Shown: positions 31,773 to 41,236, counted from the first letter of the stretch. The stretch: 64,000 nt of DNA from Brockia lithotrophica (GCF_003633725.1 NZ_RBIJ01000004.1:1-64000), one strand, 5' to 3'. Numbers and translations: made by a program. Notes: generated by a model not told the origin, from the sequence alone.

Positions 31773-32717
31773 GTGGGAAGCGAAGCGCAGGCGCTAGCCT
31801 TTGCCCGCGATCTCCTCGCGCGCCAAGGCGTCTGCCCTTCGGACGGGGAGGTTTGGCGCCGCCCCGTCGCCGGAGGGGATACGAGCGCGGCCTTTCGCCT
31901 GGAGGCCAGCTGCGGCAGCTTCTTCGTGAAGTGGGTGGAGGCGGCCAAGGCCGATGTACTCACGGCGGAAGCGGAGGGGCTTCGCGCCCTCGGCGAAGCG
32001 CTCCAGAATGCCGTTCCTTCTGAGGGCCGAGATGCCGCTCCGTCGTGCGCCGTACCCCGGGTGCTCGCCGTCGGTTCCCAAGGCGACGGCGGGGTTGCCG
32101 TGCTCATCCTTTCCTGGATCAACGCGGGCCCCAAGCCCGAGAACTCCGCCGCCTTGCTCGGCCGCTGCCTCGGAACGCTCCACCGCGAAACGGCGCGTTC
32201 TTCGCCGCCGCGCTACGGCTTTTTTCGCGACACGTACATCGGCGGGCTAAGGCAGCCGAACGCCTGGGGCGAAGCGTGGCCGGAGTTTTACGGCACGCGG
32301 CGTTTCCTCCCGCGGATCGAGGAGGCCGAACGCCGCGGCGTCATGCCGCCGGAACGCCGTCGCAAGTTCGAGCGGCTTTTAGGGAGGCTTCCGGATCTCC
32401 TCCCCTCCCGTCCGCCGGCCTCTCTCCTTCACGGCGACCTCTGGTCGGGAAACTGGCTGGCCGATTCGGACGGTCGCGTCTACCTCATCGATCCCGCCGT
32501 CTTTTTCGGCGACCGCGAACACGACCTCGCCATGGTCCGCCTCTTTGGCGGCTTCCCCCCGTCCTTTTTTGCCGCCTATGCGGACGCGTACCCGCCTGAA
32601 CCTGACTTTTCCGAACGCGAGCCCATCTACCGCCTGTACTACCTCCTCGTCCACCTCGTCCTCTTCGGGGAGATGTACGGGTCGGCGGTAGACCGGATCC
32701 TCCGCACGTACGCCTGA
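31773..32717 (+). CDS. Fructosamine kinase family protein
   Basis: 314-residue kinase of the fructosamine/ketosamine-3-kinase family (aminoglycoside-phosphotransferase fold), which phosphorylates sugars bound to proteins so the adduct falls off. SLLHGDLWSGNW is the catalytic loop, YLIDPAVFFGDREHDLAM the metal-binding motif, and FFVKWVEA the ATP-binding Lys region. GTG at 31773 follows AAAGGAGGG by 5 bases. Likely in an operon with the phosphatase, its usual neighbour: LMW-PTP genes often lie next to fructosamine kinase genes in bacteria. A terminator overlaps its stop. Confidence 0.85.
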   Translation: MGSEAQALAFARDLLARQGVCPSDGEVWRRPVAGGDTSAAFRLEASCGSFFVKWVEAAKADVLTAEAEGLRALGEALQNAVPSEGRDAAPSCAVPRVLAVGSQGDGGVAVLILSWINAGPKPENSAALLGRCLGTLHRETARSSPPRYGFFRDTYIGGLRQPNAWGEAWPEFYGTRRFLPRIEEAERRGVMPPERRRKFERLLGRLPDLLPSRPPASLLHGDLWSGNWLADSDGRVYLIDPAVFFGDREHDLAMVRLFGGFPPSFFAAYADAYPPEPDFSEREPIYRLYYLLVHLVLFGEMYGSAVDRILRTYA

Positions 32718-32741
32718 GGAGACCTTCCTCAGGCGTTTTTT
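32712..32741 (+). terminator. Rho-independent terminator overlapping two convergent stops
   Basis: GCCTGAGGA, loop GACCT, TCCTCAGGC, then GTTTTTT. The left arm includes the last codons of the kinase gene and the right arm is in the 3' end of hemAT. Confidence 0.85.
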
Positions 32742-34135
32742 CCGAGTAGGTCTTTGCTTCGGGCGAGCTCTTCGGCGAGCCTCACGAGTTCTTCGGCGGC
32801 GGCGGCGACGTCGTGCAGGGCGTGCGCGAAGCGCTCGGTGCTCTCTTCGGTGTGCGCCGCCGCCGCACGTCCCTCCTCCATGTGGCGGGAGATCTCGGCA
32901 AGGGCTCCCCCGATTTCCCGGAGGCGTTCGCGCGACGCCTTGAGTGCCTGTTGCGCCTCCTCTACGGCCTTCGTCACGCTTTGTACGGAAACTTGCGCCC
33001 GCTTCACCCGTTCTTCTACGAGGCGCAGCTGGTCCTTCGTGTCGTCGGCGAGGCGGCGGACTTCTTGGGCGACCACGGCAAATCCCCGCCCGTGCTCGCC
33101 GGCCCGCGCCGCTTCGATGGCGGCGTTGAGGGCGAGGAGGTTCGTGTCTTCGGCGATGGCGCGGATGATCTCCGCGAGCGGACCGATGTCCCGTGAGAGT
33201 TCCCCCAGGTCGTTCGCCTTTTCGGCGATCGCCTGCATCCGCCCTTCGAGCTCCGCGGCCGCGGACTCCGTCTGCCGAAGCCTTTCGAGGCCGTGTCGAG
33301 AGCTTTCGGCACTTTTCGCGGCGAGGGTGTGGCTCTTGGTGCTCAGTTCTCTGAGGACTTCCACCTCGCGGCCGAGCTCTTCAAGTGCGGCACCGGTTTC
33401 CTCCGAAACCGCGGTGAGCCGTTCCGCCGTGCGGAGGAGCTCTTCGCGCGCGGCTTCTTTGGCACTCTCTGCCGCACGAATCTTTGCATCCTTCAGTTCT
33501 TGGTAGCCGCGGCGGACGAGGATCATCTCCAAAAGGAGAATCCTGTACAGGGCGAGGCGGACCGCCTCCGGCGGTGCGGGAAGATCGTGCGCGGGGATCG
33601 TCTCCAAGATCCGGAGAAAGGTTGCGTAGAGGACGGAAAACGAGGCGAGGTATACGTCGAGGGGGAGGTCGATCCGCTGGTGCGCGGCTACGACCGCCTG
33701 CCGCCGCGCAAAGTACTCCCCATCCACGCGTCCGGCGAAGAGGTCTTCGAGGTGTTCGTGTAGGGTCGCCTTGAGGCGATCGAGCGTCGTGTGGCGGTCG
33801 ATGAGGGTTTTGAGTTCCGGGATCCGGTACACGTGCGTGTCGTAAAAGACGCCCACCACCTCGCGCAGGCGAGGGCGGACGAGAGGACCTACGGCGTGCA
33901 AGACCCCCAGGTCGTGCGCGGTAAGCCCCAGGAGCCCGACGACGGTTTCGATACCGGGAAATCCCGCGCGTACGTCGAGTACTCCCGGGGGTACCTTCTT
34001 TCCGTTTACCTCTCGTTGCGCGCCCTTCCGGAAACGAATCCGCACGTCGGCTACCTCCCCACCGTGTTGCCTTTTGGGAAATGGGCGTCGCACACCTGTC
34101 CGGAGCGCCGCGGCGAGTCGGACCGGCAGCGGCAT
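32729..34135 (-). CDS. Globin-coupled methyl-accepting oxygen sensor (HemAT-like)
   Basis: 468-residue soluble chemoreceptor. The N-terminal ~200 residues match the HemAT globin domain: [21 protein letters not shown] and [26 protein letters not shown], where the His in AAHQRIDL is the expected heme ligand. The C-terminal half is the coiled-coil signalling hairpin, with [31 protein letters not shown] at the tip. No transmembrane helix, so it senses oxygen in the cytoplasm. The ATG start lies behind a weak ribosome-binding site; the first ~45 residues are Arg-rich and poorly conserved, so the true start may be internal. No other chemotaxis genes are in the window. Confidence 0.85.
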   Translation of the reverse strand: MPLPVRLAAALRTGVRRPFPKRQHGGEVADVRIRFRKGAQREVNGKKVPPGVLDVRAGFPGIETVVGLLGLTAHDLGVLHAVGPLVRPRLREVVGVFYDTHVYRIPELKTLIDRHTTLDRLKATLHEHLEDLFAGRVDGEYFARRQAVVAAHQRIDLPLDVYLASFSVLYATFLRILETIPAHDLPAPPEAVRLALYRILLLEMILVRRGYQELKDAKIRAAESAKEAAREELLRTAERLTAVSEETGAALEELGREVEVLRELSTKSHTLAAKSAESSRHGLERLRQTESAAAELEGRMQAIAEKANDLGELSRDIGPLAEIIRAIAEDTNLLALNAAIEAARAGEHGRGFAVVAQEVRRLADDTKDQLRLVEERVKRAQVSVQSVTKAVEEAQQALKASRERLREIGGALAEISRHMEEGRAAAAHTEESTERFAHALHDVAAAAEELVRLAEELARSKDLLGKNA

Positions 34136-34195
34136 CGTCCCGTATACACGTTGAAAACTGGCAATAATCGGTCCTCCGGTGGCGTTTTCAAGGCA

Positions 34196-34903
34196 TCAGG
34201 CTTCGTTTTCTTGTTTCGGAAGTTTTCGCGAAAAGTTGAGGAACACGCCGCGGGCCCAGCCGACGAGGAGGTAGGTGACGGGCGTGCCCAGGAGGGTGAG
34301 GAGGACTTTGATCGTGTATTCGGTGGCGATGATCTCCCAGATCGCCGAAACCGGCGCCCGGCCGAGAAAGGCGACGAAACTGAAGAGCGTCGTGTCTACG
34401 AGCTGACTTACGAGCACGGCGACGTTGTTGCGCAGCCAGAGGTGGCGGCCGCGGGTGAGGCGGCGAATGTACAAAAAGAGGCTCACGTCGAGAAGTTGGG
34501 AGACGGTGTAGGCGGTCATCGAGGCGACGGCGATTCGCGGCGCGCTTCCCAGGACGGCGGCGTAGGCCTCTTGGTCTGCGTAAAACGGCGCAGGGGGGAA
34601 GGCGACGGCGAGGAGGTACATGAGGGAGGCCGTGAAGTTTGCGGCGAGCCCGAGCCAGATGATCCGCCGCGCCACGGGCTTTCCCCAGACTTCGGCGATC
34701 GTGTCCGCGAGGAAAAACGTCGGCGGATAAAAGACGACGGCGGCGGATGCGTACGTGATGTGGAAGTCGACGATTTTGGAAGCCGTGACGTTGCTCACGA
34801 GGGAAAAGGTGACGAAAAAGCCCACCAGGACGAGGAGTCGCCGTCCCGGCGGGTCGAGGGGGTACGGGTCGAGGCCTACGTACGACGGGCGCCGAAAGCG
34901 CAC
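34196..34903 (-). CDS. Queuosine precursor transporter family (YhhQ/QPTR)
   Basis: 235-residue membrane protein with six helices of the vitamin-uptake-like (DUF165) family; in E. coli YhhQ imports queuine precursors. LVSNVTASKIVDFHI, FYPPTFFLADTIAEVWGK, SQLLDVSLF and VSQLVDTTLFSFVAF are family signatures. GTG 34903 follows AAGGAGG with 7-base spacing. It lies 60 bases upstream of hemAT and 99 bases downstream of the metal ATPase on the same strand. No preQ1 riboswitch is recognisable upstream. Function assigned by family only. Confidence 0.85.
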   Translation of the reverse strand: MRFRRPSYVGLDPYPLDPPGRRLLVLVGFFVTFSLVSNVTASKIVDFHITYASAAVVFYPPTFFLADTIAEVWGKPVARRIIWLGLAANFTASLMYLLAVAFPPAPFYADQEAYAAVLGSAPRIAVASMTAYTVSQLLDVSLFLYIRRLTRGRHLWLRNNVAVLVSQLVDTTLFSFVAFLGRAPVSAIWEIIATEYTIKVLLTLLGTPVTYLLVGWARGVFLNFSRKLPKQENEA

Positions 34904-35002
34904 CGCGATTCCTCCTTCGCGCAAGGGGCATGTGTGTGAGGGGTTACGGCAACACGATACCGAAAGCAGATCCGCCGCACGACGCCGGGCCCTCATTGGC
35001 GG

Positions 35003-37072
35003 TCAGACGGATTCGGCGTTCACCGCGGTGGCGGGGCGGATGCCGAGAAGGCGCAGGCTGTTCAGGATCACGAGAATTGTAGAGCCCTCGTGCCCGACAA
35101 CGCCCAAGGGAAGGGGAAGGGTGAATCCAAAGTTCACGCCGATGAGAAGCACGATCACCGAGGCGGCGAAGAGGAGGTTTTGCTTGACGATGCGCATCGT
35201 GGCGCGGCCCAGGGCGATCGCGTAGGGGATGCGCTCGAGTTCGTCTTTCATGAGGACGACGTCCGACGTCTCCAACGCCACGTCCGTCCCTGCGGCGCCC
35301 ATGGCAATCCCGATGTCCGCGTAGGCGAGCGCCGGGGCGTCGTTGATTCCGTCGCCGACCATGGCGATCGGGCCGTAGGCTTCCCGCAACGCGCGCACGT
35401 GGGCGAGCTTATCCTGCGGGAGGAGCTCTGCCCGAACTTCGTCGATCCCGAGTTCCTCGGCAATGCGCCGGGCGACCGCCTCCCGGTCTCCCGTGAGCAT
35501 CGCCACGCGGATTCCCATGCGTTTTAGGGCCTGCACGGTCCGGCGGGCTTCGGGGCGCAGGACGTCCCGAAGGCCCACGATACCCAAGATCTTTCCGTCC
35601 CGTGCGATGTATACCACGCTCTTCCCCTCTCGCGCAAGGTCCTCCACCCGCTCTTCCCAAAGGGAACGTTCTTCCGCGGGAAGGTCGTGGAAGCTCACGT
35701 GGCGGGCGTTGCCGATGCGGTACGTCTGCCCGGCGATTTCCGCGAGGATTCCCTGCCCTGCGACCGCCGTGAGCTTATCCGGCGCGCCGTAAGCGACGCC
35801 CTTCGCGTCGGCGTAGGCGAGGATTGCGCGGGCGATGGGGTGCTCCGAACGGCTCTCGGCCGTGGCGAGGATCTCGAGGAGGGTTTCTTCGGAAACCTCC
35901 GGCGCCGGCAGGACGTCGGTCACCCGCGGCCGTCCGAAGGTGAGCGTCCCCGTCTTGTCAAAGGCGACAATGCGCACCTTCCCCAAGGTTTCGAGGTAGC
36001 CGCCGCCCTTTACGAGCACGCCGTGGCGAGACGCGCTGGAGAGGGCGGAAAAGACTGCCGGACTGATGGAGGCCACGACGGCGCAGGGCGAGGCGACGAC
36101 CATAAACACGATCGCCTTGTACACCGCTTCGGAAAACGGCATGCGGAACACCGTGGGCAGGAGCGCGATGAGGAAGAGGGTAAGGCCGAAGACCACGTAC
36201 ACGTAGTAGCCTTCGATGCGTTCGATGAGGCGTTGTGCCGGCGGCATCTCCGCCTGCGCGGCCTCGACGAGTCGGACGATCTTGGCGAAGACCGTCTCCT
36301 CCGGACGGCGTGTGGCCTCGACGACGACGGCACCGCCGATGTTGAGCGTACCGGCGAAGACTTCCGCACCGGTCCCCTTGTCCGCCGGGACGGACTCTCC
36401 CGTGATCGTCGCCTCGTTGATCGTTGTCTCACCTTCCACGATCACGCCGTCTACGGGGACGACCTCACCCGGGCGCACGAGGAGGCGCATGCCCGGCCGA
36501 ATCTCTTCGACGGAGATGCGTTCTTCCCGCCCGTCCCGCAGGAGGGTGGCCTCTGTAGGCGCGGCGGAAAGGAGGGAAGAGAGGTCGCGGCGGCTTCGGG
36601 CCATGGAAATCGTCTCCAGAGCGCCCGACAGGGCGAAGATGAAGATGAGCATCGCCCCTTCAAACGGGTACCCGATGGCCATCGCAGCGATCGCCGCGCC
36701 GAACATGAGGGCGTCGACGGTGAGCTTATGTTCCTCTCGGAGGATCGTCCAGGCTTCCTTGGCCTTGGAGTATCCCCCTACAACGTAGGTGAGGACGTAG
36801 GCGCCCATCGCCAGGGGCTTCGATATGAAGGAAAGTCCGAGAGAAAGGAACATGAGGGCGCCTGCCGTAAGTGCGAGCACGAGCTCGCCGTAGGCGGACC
36901 AGTTTTCGCGCAACGTCCGCACGATGCGCGTAAAGGCAGAGCCGCGGGGAGGTACTTCCCACGTCGGGGTGCGGAGCGCTTCCTTTCGCGGTTCGTCCCC
37001 AATCCGAGCGGCGGGCTCTCCGGATGGACCGGAAGTTACGCGAACTTCGGGACGTTCTTTCGTGACCGTCAT
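35003..37072 (-). CDS. P1B-4-type metal-transporting ATPase
   Basis: 689-residue pump with DKTGTLTFGRP (phosphorylation), TITGESVPADKG and GDGINDAPAL. The transmembrane metal site reads SPC (VVASPCAVVA) instead of CPC, and the last helices have HEGSTILVILN, the pattern of the P1B-4 subgroup (PfeT/CoaT/ZosA-like) that exports Fe2+, Co2+ or Zn2+. There is no N-terminal heavy-metal domain, again typical of P1B-4. ATG 37072 follows AGGAGG; the open frame before it has no ribosome-binding site. A strong sigmaA promoter lies about 165 bases upstream (37237-37265). Metal choice is inferred from the subgroup. Confidence 0.9.
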   Translation of the reverse strand: MTVTKERPEVRVTSGPSGEPAARIGDEPRKEALRTPTWEVPPRGSAFTRIVRTLRENWSAYGELVLALTAGALMFLSLGLSFISKPLAMGAYVLTYVVGGYSKAKEAWTILREEHKLTVDALMFGAAIAAMAIGYPFEGAMLIFIFALSGALETISMARSRRDLSSLLSAAPTEATLLRDGREERISVEEIRPGMRLLVRPGEVVPVDGVIVEGETTINEATITGESVPADKGTGAEVFAGTLNIGGAVVVEATRRPEETVFAKIVRLVEAAQAEMPPAQRLIERIEGYYVYVVFGLTLFLIALLPTVFRMPFSEAVYKAIVFMVVASPCAVVASISPAVFSALSSASRHGVLVKGGGYLETLGKVRIVAFDKTGTLTFGRPRVTDVLPAPEVSEETLLEILATAESRSEHPIARAILAYADAKGVAYGAPDKLTAVAGQGILAEIAGQTYRIGNARHVSFHDLPAEERSLWEERVEDLAREGKSVVYIARDGKILGIVGLRDVLRPEARRTVQALKRMGIRVAMLTGDREAVARRIAEELGIDEVRAELLPQDKLAHVRALREAYGPIAMVGDGINDAPALAYADIGIAMGAAGTDVALETSDVVLMKDELERIPYAIALGRATMRIVKQNLLFAASVIVLLIGVNFGFTLPLPLGVVGHEGSTILVILNSLRLLGIRPATAVNAESV

Positions 37073-37236
37073 CCTGGCTTTCCTCCTCCAGGCGCGCGAA
37101 CCGCGCGCCCGCAATTTCAAGGTTCCCCCGGATTGGGCTTTCTCCCTGTACGGGTGACGGTCCGAAACCGCCGTTCCCGGAGGCGAGAGATCCTCGTACC
37201 CGCGGACGAGTTTTGGTCTCGGGGAAGTCATTTAGA

Positions 37237-37265
37237 ACTATACCAAACTAATACTCGGTTGTAAA
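37237..37265 (-). promoter_or_regulatory. SigmaA promoter of the metal ATPase operon
   Basis: Reading the minus strand: TTTACA (37265-37260), 17-base spacer, TATAGT (37242-37237). The -10 area is bracketed by TTAG and CTAA (37232-37251), which might be an operator for a metal-responsive repressor. Confidence 0.7.
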
Positions 37266-37410
37266 GAGCAAATGCCATGAACCGTCGAGAAAAAATCCGC
37301 GGGAGGTTCCGTCCCGCGGCAAACTCGGGTTTTGACGCGGCCCGATCGCCTTCCATCACCGCCCGGTCCGTGAGAATCTCCGAAATCGTTTCGGGGGGAG
37401 GTCAATCGCC

Positions 37411-38934
37411 TTACGGATCTCCGTCGTAGGCGGCCGAGAGGTCGCGGCGGAGGGACTTGGGGTAGAGGTTTTTGCCGGTACCCGCCCGAAGGCGCACCCA
37501 ACCCGCGGGGAAGTCGTCGTACACGAGGAGGGCGTGGCCGTCGGTTTCCCCCGGAAACGCGAGTTCTTCTCCGCGGAGGTAGCGGATGAGCGCCTTTTCG
37601 TCTATGCGGATGCCGCGCACGCGCCCCAGGAGGTCTTGCGGGAGTGCCGCGGCGAGGGCGTGTTCGGGGAGGAAGCGGTCGCCGCGAACCCGCCCGAGGA
37701 AGAGCCCGGGGAGCAGCACGCGCATCCCCGCCACGTCGCGCAGAAAGGATTCTGCGTCGCCCCAGAGGTCGGGGAGAAGGAACACCTCCTCGTCCCGCAG
37801 GTAGATCCGATCCGAAGGGACGAACCGCAAGGCTTCCCACGCGTCGGCACCCACCTCCGCGAGGAAGTTGGAAAAAAGCTCGGCGGCTTTGCGCCGGGCG
37901 CGATATTCTTCCTTCGTCGCTGCGAATTTGCGGGGCGGAGGTGCGGTGTCTGCTTCCGCGTCTTCTTCGGCGAAGTCACTTTTTTCGAGCTTTGCGAGGC
38001 GGGCGACGAAGTGACCGTCTCCTTCCACGCGGTGCGGCCAGAGGCGTACCGCGTCTTCCGAAGACAAAGGGGGGAACGCCTCGCTTCCCCGTAGCCCTAA
38101 CCGTTCGCGTTCGGCAAAGGACAAAGGCACGACCGCGAATTCCGGGTGCGCTTCGAGAAAGCGGGCGACGACTTCCTCGTCTTCTTCGGGGGCAAAGGTG
38201 CACGTACTGTACACGATGCGCCCTCCGGGGCGCACGAGGCGGGCTGCGGCGTCGAGGAGCTCGAGCTGGAGCTTTTGTTCTCGGAGGATCCGCCCTTCGC
38301 TCCAGTACGCCCGCGCGTCTGGCTCACGTCGGAAGAGCCCCTCTCCCGAGCAGGGAGCGTCGACGAGCACGGCGTCAAATCGCTCCGGCCACCGCCGGGC
38401 GAGCCGTCGGGGTTGTTCGACGGTGACGAGGGCGTTCGGGACGCCGAAGAGCGTGAGGTTCTGTACGAGGACGTGGGCGCGCTCCCGCTTCGCGTCGTTT
38501 GCCACGAGGAGCCCCTGCCGGTTCAGGCGGGCGGCGATGTGCGTCGCCTTCCCTCCAGGTGCGGCGGCGAGGTCGAGCACGCGTTCCCCGGGCCGTGGCT
38601 CGAGGAGGACGACGGGGAACATCGCCGAGGGGTCCTGGATGTAGTAAACTCCGAGGGCGTGGTACGGGTGCAGCCCCGGCCGGACGCCCGGGGGAACGAC
38701 AAAACCTTCTGGGCACCAGGGGACGGGCGTGAGGTCGAAGGGGAGCCGCCGTGCGCGGTGTTCGACCTCTTCCAAGGGTACTTTGAGCGTATTGAAGCGA
38801 ATGCCTCGTGCGGGCTGACGGTGAAGGGCGCGGAAGAACTCCTCGGCTTCCGGGCCGAGGAGGGCGCGCATCCTACGGACAAAGGCGCTGGGGAGGAGTG
38901 CAGCGAAGTCGGTCGTCGAATGCGGTTCTGCCAT
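37411..38934 (-). CDS. rsmF: rRNA cytosine-C5 methyltransferase, RsmF-like
   Basis: 507-residue NOP2/Sun-family enzyme that puts a methyl group on C5 of rRNA cytosines. VLDLAAAPGGKATHIA is the SAM-binding loop, DAPCSGEG and VYSTCTFAPEEDEE hold the two catalytic cysteines. A C-terminal ~180-residue extension with GRVRGDRFLPEH and the final YPKSLRRDL resembles the RsmF/YebU PUA-like domain. The gene is transcribed away from the yqgQ gene. Which rRNA position is modified is not visible. Confidence 0.86.
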   Translation of the reverse strand: MAEPHSTTDFAALLPSAFVRRMRALLGPEAEEFFRALHRQPARGIRFNTLKVPLEEVEHRARRLPFDLTPVPWCPEGFVVPPGVRPGLHPYHALGVYYIQDPSAMFPVVLLEPRPGERVLDLAAAPGGKATHIAARLNRQGLLVANDAKRERAHVLVQNLTLFGVPNALVTVEQPRRLARRWPERFDAVLVDAPCSGEGLFRREPDARAYWSEGRILREQKLQLELLDAAARLVRPGGRIVYSTCTFAPEEDEEVVARFLEAHPEFAVVPLSFAERERLGLRGSEAFPPLSSEDAVRLWPHRVEGDGHFVARLAKLEKSDFAEEDAEADTAPPPRKFAATKEEYRARRKAAELFSNFLAEVGADAWEALRFVPSDRIYLRDEEVFLLPDLWGDAESFLRDVAGMRVLLPGLFLGRVRGDRFLPEHALAAALPQDLLGRVRGIRIDEKALIRYLRGEELAFPGETDGHALLVYDDFPAGWVRLRAGTGKNLYPKSLRRDLSAAYDGDP

Positions 38935-39099
38935 CGGTTTTGTTCCTCACGGCCTTTCTTTCCCTCTTGTCTGCGGGCGGAACTCGCGGTACCGTGGAAG
39001 CGAAGGCTCCGGGTTTCGAACGTGCGAGACGGCCTCGTTGCGTTCGATCGGACTTGGTTTCATTTTCGCGAACCGAGGAGAAAGGGGCAAGCGTCGTCC

Positions 39100-39354
39100 G
39101 TGAGCGCGGGAACTTCAGATTCGATCCTCTACGTCCGAGAACTCTTGGCGCGCTTCGGCGCGCGGATCTACCTCGGAAATCGCCGGTGGGAGCTCGAACT
39201 CATGGAGGAGGAACTGGACGAGCTCTTCGAGAGTGGCCTCGTTATGCGCGAAGAGTACCTAAAGGCCAAACGCATTCTCTCCCGAGAACTCCGAGAGCTC
39301 GACCGCCCTTTTGATGCCTCGGAATCCCCGGGAGAGGGGGACGTGCCTCCGTAA
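39100..39354 (+). CDS. yqgQ: YqgQ-family small protein (DUF910)
   Basis: 84-residue cytoplasmic protein. YVRELLARFGARIYLGNRRWELELMEEELDELFESGL matches the short helical YqgQ family of Bacilli (family known; biochemical role not established). GTG at 39100 places the conserved block near the start, with AAAGGGG upstream. A run of As in the coding strand follows the stop; the next gene is convergent. Confidence 0.75.
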   Translation: MSAGTSDSILYVRELLARFGARIYLGNRRWELELMEEELDELFESGLVMREEYLKAKRILSRELRELDRPFDASESPGEGDVPP

Positions 39355-39408
39355 AAAAAAGCCCCCGCGGATTTTCGGGAGCTCGAGGTCTTCGATCGGC
39401 AGTCCTGA

Positions 39409-39449
39409 GGGCACCCGCCGGTCGGCCGCACCGACCAGCCGAGGTGCCC
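39409..39449. terminator. Nested stem-loop between convergent genes
   Basis: GGGCACC (39409-39415) pairs with GGTGCCC (39443-39449), enclosing GGTCGG-CCGCA-CCGACC (39420-39436). It abuts the stop of the minus-strand gene. No T-run, but position and stability suggest a two-way 3'-end element. Confidence 0.45.
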
Positions 39450-40118
39450 TTACAGTTCGACCGCCTGAATTGCCGAGAGGATCTTCTGCGCGATGATGTT
39501 CTCGGGTACGGCGCCCTCTTGTTCCTCGACGTCGTTGATCACGGTCTTAGGTACGCCGTACACGCCGTAGCGATCGGCGAGCTCGGGGAATTCCGTCGCC
39601 TCCACCATGTCGGCGCGGATGTGCGGGTTGGCCATGGCCATCGCGTGCGCGATCCGCACCGCCCGCGGGCAGTAGGGACAGGTGGGGGTGACGAACACTT
39701 GGATGTGCACGGGCTTGTCGACGGCCTCAAGCGCCTTGAGCGTAGACGGTTGGAGCATGTTCTTGCCCGTGCCGAGGTCGATGATGTCTTCGATGAGCGA
39801 GGTGAATTCGTACCCCGAGGGGATCCCGCAGAAGCGGACGCCCGTGTCCGTCCCGTCTTCCCGAACGAAGACGATCGCCGGAAACTTTTCCACGTTGTAG
39901 CGCCGGATTTCCTCCTGCGCCTCGTCGTCCGCGGCGTTGTAGTAGGAGACGTGGAGCTTATCCGTGAGCTCGGAGAGTTCTTCGAGGATTTGCTTGGTCG
40001 CCTCTCCGAAGTCCTTGTTCTCCAGGTTGCTCCAGAAGAACTTGATGTACACGTCCTGTGTCATTTGGGAGAACCATCCGCGGATCGTCTGTTTGTCCTT
40101 TTCCCCGATGAGCCCCAT
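39450..40118 (-). CDS. Thioredoxin-fold disulfide oxidoreductase (PDO/Grx-like)
   Basis: 222-residue protein with two thioredoxin-like halves. The C-terminal half has the active site VTPTCPYCPRAV (CPYC), as in the protein disulfide oxidoreductases of thermophiles, which form or isomerise disulfides in the cytoplasm. The N-terminal half keeps the fold (IKFFWSNLENKD) but lacks its CxxC. ATG 40118 has GAGGAAG at 12 bases; ATG 40127 is 3 bases from the same site, so nine bases of uncertainty remain. Promoter at 40302-40329. Monothiol-like N-half is unusual. Confidence 0.75.
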   Translation of the reverse strand: MGLIGEKDKQTIRGWFSQMTQDVYIKFFWSNLENKDFGEATKQILEELSELTDKLHVSYYNAADDEAQEEIRRYNVEKFPAIVFVREDGTDTGVRFCGIPSGYEFTSLIEDIIDLGTGKNMLQPSTLKALEAVDKPVHIQVFVTPTCPYCPRAVRIAHAMAMANPHIRADMVEATEFPELADRYGVYGVPKTVINDVEEQEGAVPENIIAQKILSAIQAVEL

Positions 40119-40301
40119 GGCCGACATCACCTTCCTCGAACTTGGATTTCGGGTTCCCGTGCACGGCTTTCCCGGCGCACAGCCGCGACGTCGAGGGCCT
40201 TTTCGGAGTACAACCCCGTACGGCAGGGGGTATCTCCCCGCGGCCGGGGGTGGCGTGCACTCTCGTAGCGCGCGGGCCCCATCTCGGGAACGTCGTCCTT
40301 T

Positions 40302-40329
40302 ACTTTACCACGAATGGAGCACTTTGCAA
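40302..40329 (-). promoter_or_regulatory. Extended -10 promoter of the oxidoreductase gene
   Basis: Minus strand: TTGCAA (40329-40324), 16-base spacer ending TGG, TAAAGT (40307-40302). Confidence 0.55.
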
Positions 40330-40394
40330 AGGGTGAAAGGCAGGACGCGAGTTCGCCCGGAGCCCTTCCGCCGGCCGTCCTTTCGGGAAAAGTT

Positions 40395-40403
40395 TGCTAT
40401 ACT
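40395..40403 (+). promoter_or_regulatory. Extended -10 element of ung
   Basis: TGCTATACT, i.e. TATACT with an upstream TGn. No good -35 hexamer is seen, as is common for extended -10 promoters. Confidence 0.45.
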
Positions 40404-40444
40404 GGAATTCGGGAGCGATGAGGAAAGGCTTCGGAGGTCTTCGC

Positions 40445-41206
40445 ATGCCCGTATTCGCCAACGACTGGCAGGATCTCTTGGCACCGGAGTTCGAGAAACC
40501 CTACTACCAGGAGCTCCGGCGGTTCCTCGTTCGCGAGTACCGCACGGCGACCGTGTATCCGGACATGTACGACATCTTTAACGCCTTCCACTATACGCCC
40601 TTTCACAACGTCAAGGTGGTCATCGTCGGGCAGGACCCGTACCACGGCCCTGGACAGGCCCACGGGATGGCGTTTTCCGTGCGTCCCGGGATTCCGATTC
40701 CCCCGTCGCTTCAGAACATCTTCACCGAACTCGAACGCGACCTGGGGATTGCCCCACCGGAGCACGGGAACCTCGTTCCGTGGGCGCTCGAGGGGGTTTT
40801 CCTTCTCAACGCCGTCCTCACCGTGCGGCGCGGCGAGCCCGGATCGCATCGAGGAAAGGGTTGGGAACGCTTCACCGACCGCGTGATCGAAATCCTCGGG
40901 GAACGGGAAGACCCTATCGTCTTTTTCCTCTGGGGGCAAGATGCGCAGGCTAAGCGCAGCCTCATCCGCAACCCCCGGCATTTGGTACTTCAGGCGTCCC
41001 ACCCGAGCCCGCTTTCGGCCCACCGTGGGTTTTTCGGCTCCCGTCCCTTTTCTCGGGCCAACGCCTTTTTGCGCGCCGTAGGCAAAAAGGAAGTCGACTG
41101 GCGGCTGCCCCGGACTCTCGCCGAACTTGAGGCGTACCTGGCAGAGCGCGAAGCTCCGCTCCGCGCCCGGGGGCTTCTTCCCTCGCGCCCGGCACGTCGG
41201 GCGTAA
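40445..41206 (+). CDS. ung: Uracil-DNA glycosylase, family 1
   Basis: 253-residue DNA repair enzyme that cuts out uracil. Water-activating GQDPYHGPGQAHG holds Asp-64; the uracil-binding and leucine-loop motifs are VFLLNAVLTV and HPSPLSAHRGFFGSRPFS. ATG 40445 follows GGAGG with 8-base spacing. The ~35-residue C-terminal tail after LPRTLAEL is slightly longer than in most family-1 enzymes. The gene is followed after 30 bases by suhB. Confidence 0.95.
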   Translation: MPVFANDWQDLLAPEFEKPYYQELRRFLVREYRTATVYPDMYDIFNAFHYTPFHNVKVVIVGQDPYHGPGQAHGMAFSVRPGIPIPPSLQNIFTELERDLGIAPPEHGNLVPWALEGVFLLNAVLTVRRGEPGSHRGKGWERFTDRVIEILGEREDPIVFFLWGQDAQAKRSLIRNPRHLVLQASHPSPLSAHRGFFGSRPFSRANAFLRAVGKKEVDWRLPRTLAELEAYLAEREAPLRARGLLPSRPARRA

Positions 41207-41236
41207 GCGGCACACAAAAGAGGAGGAGGTTTTTGC

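Noticed and set aside
34904-34995. preQ1 riboswitch before the YhhQ-like transporter
   Set aside because: The core sequences of known preQ1 classes are not present; only generic G+C-rich hairpins.
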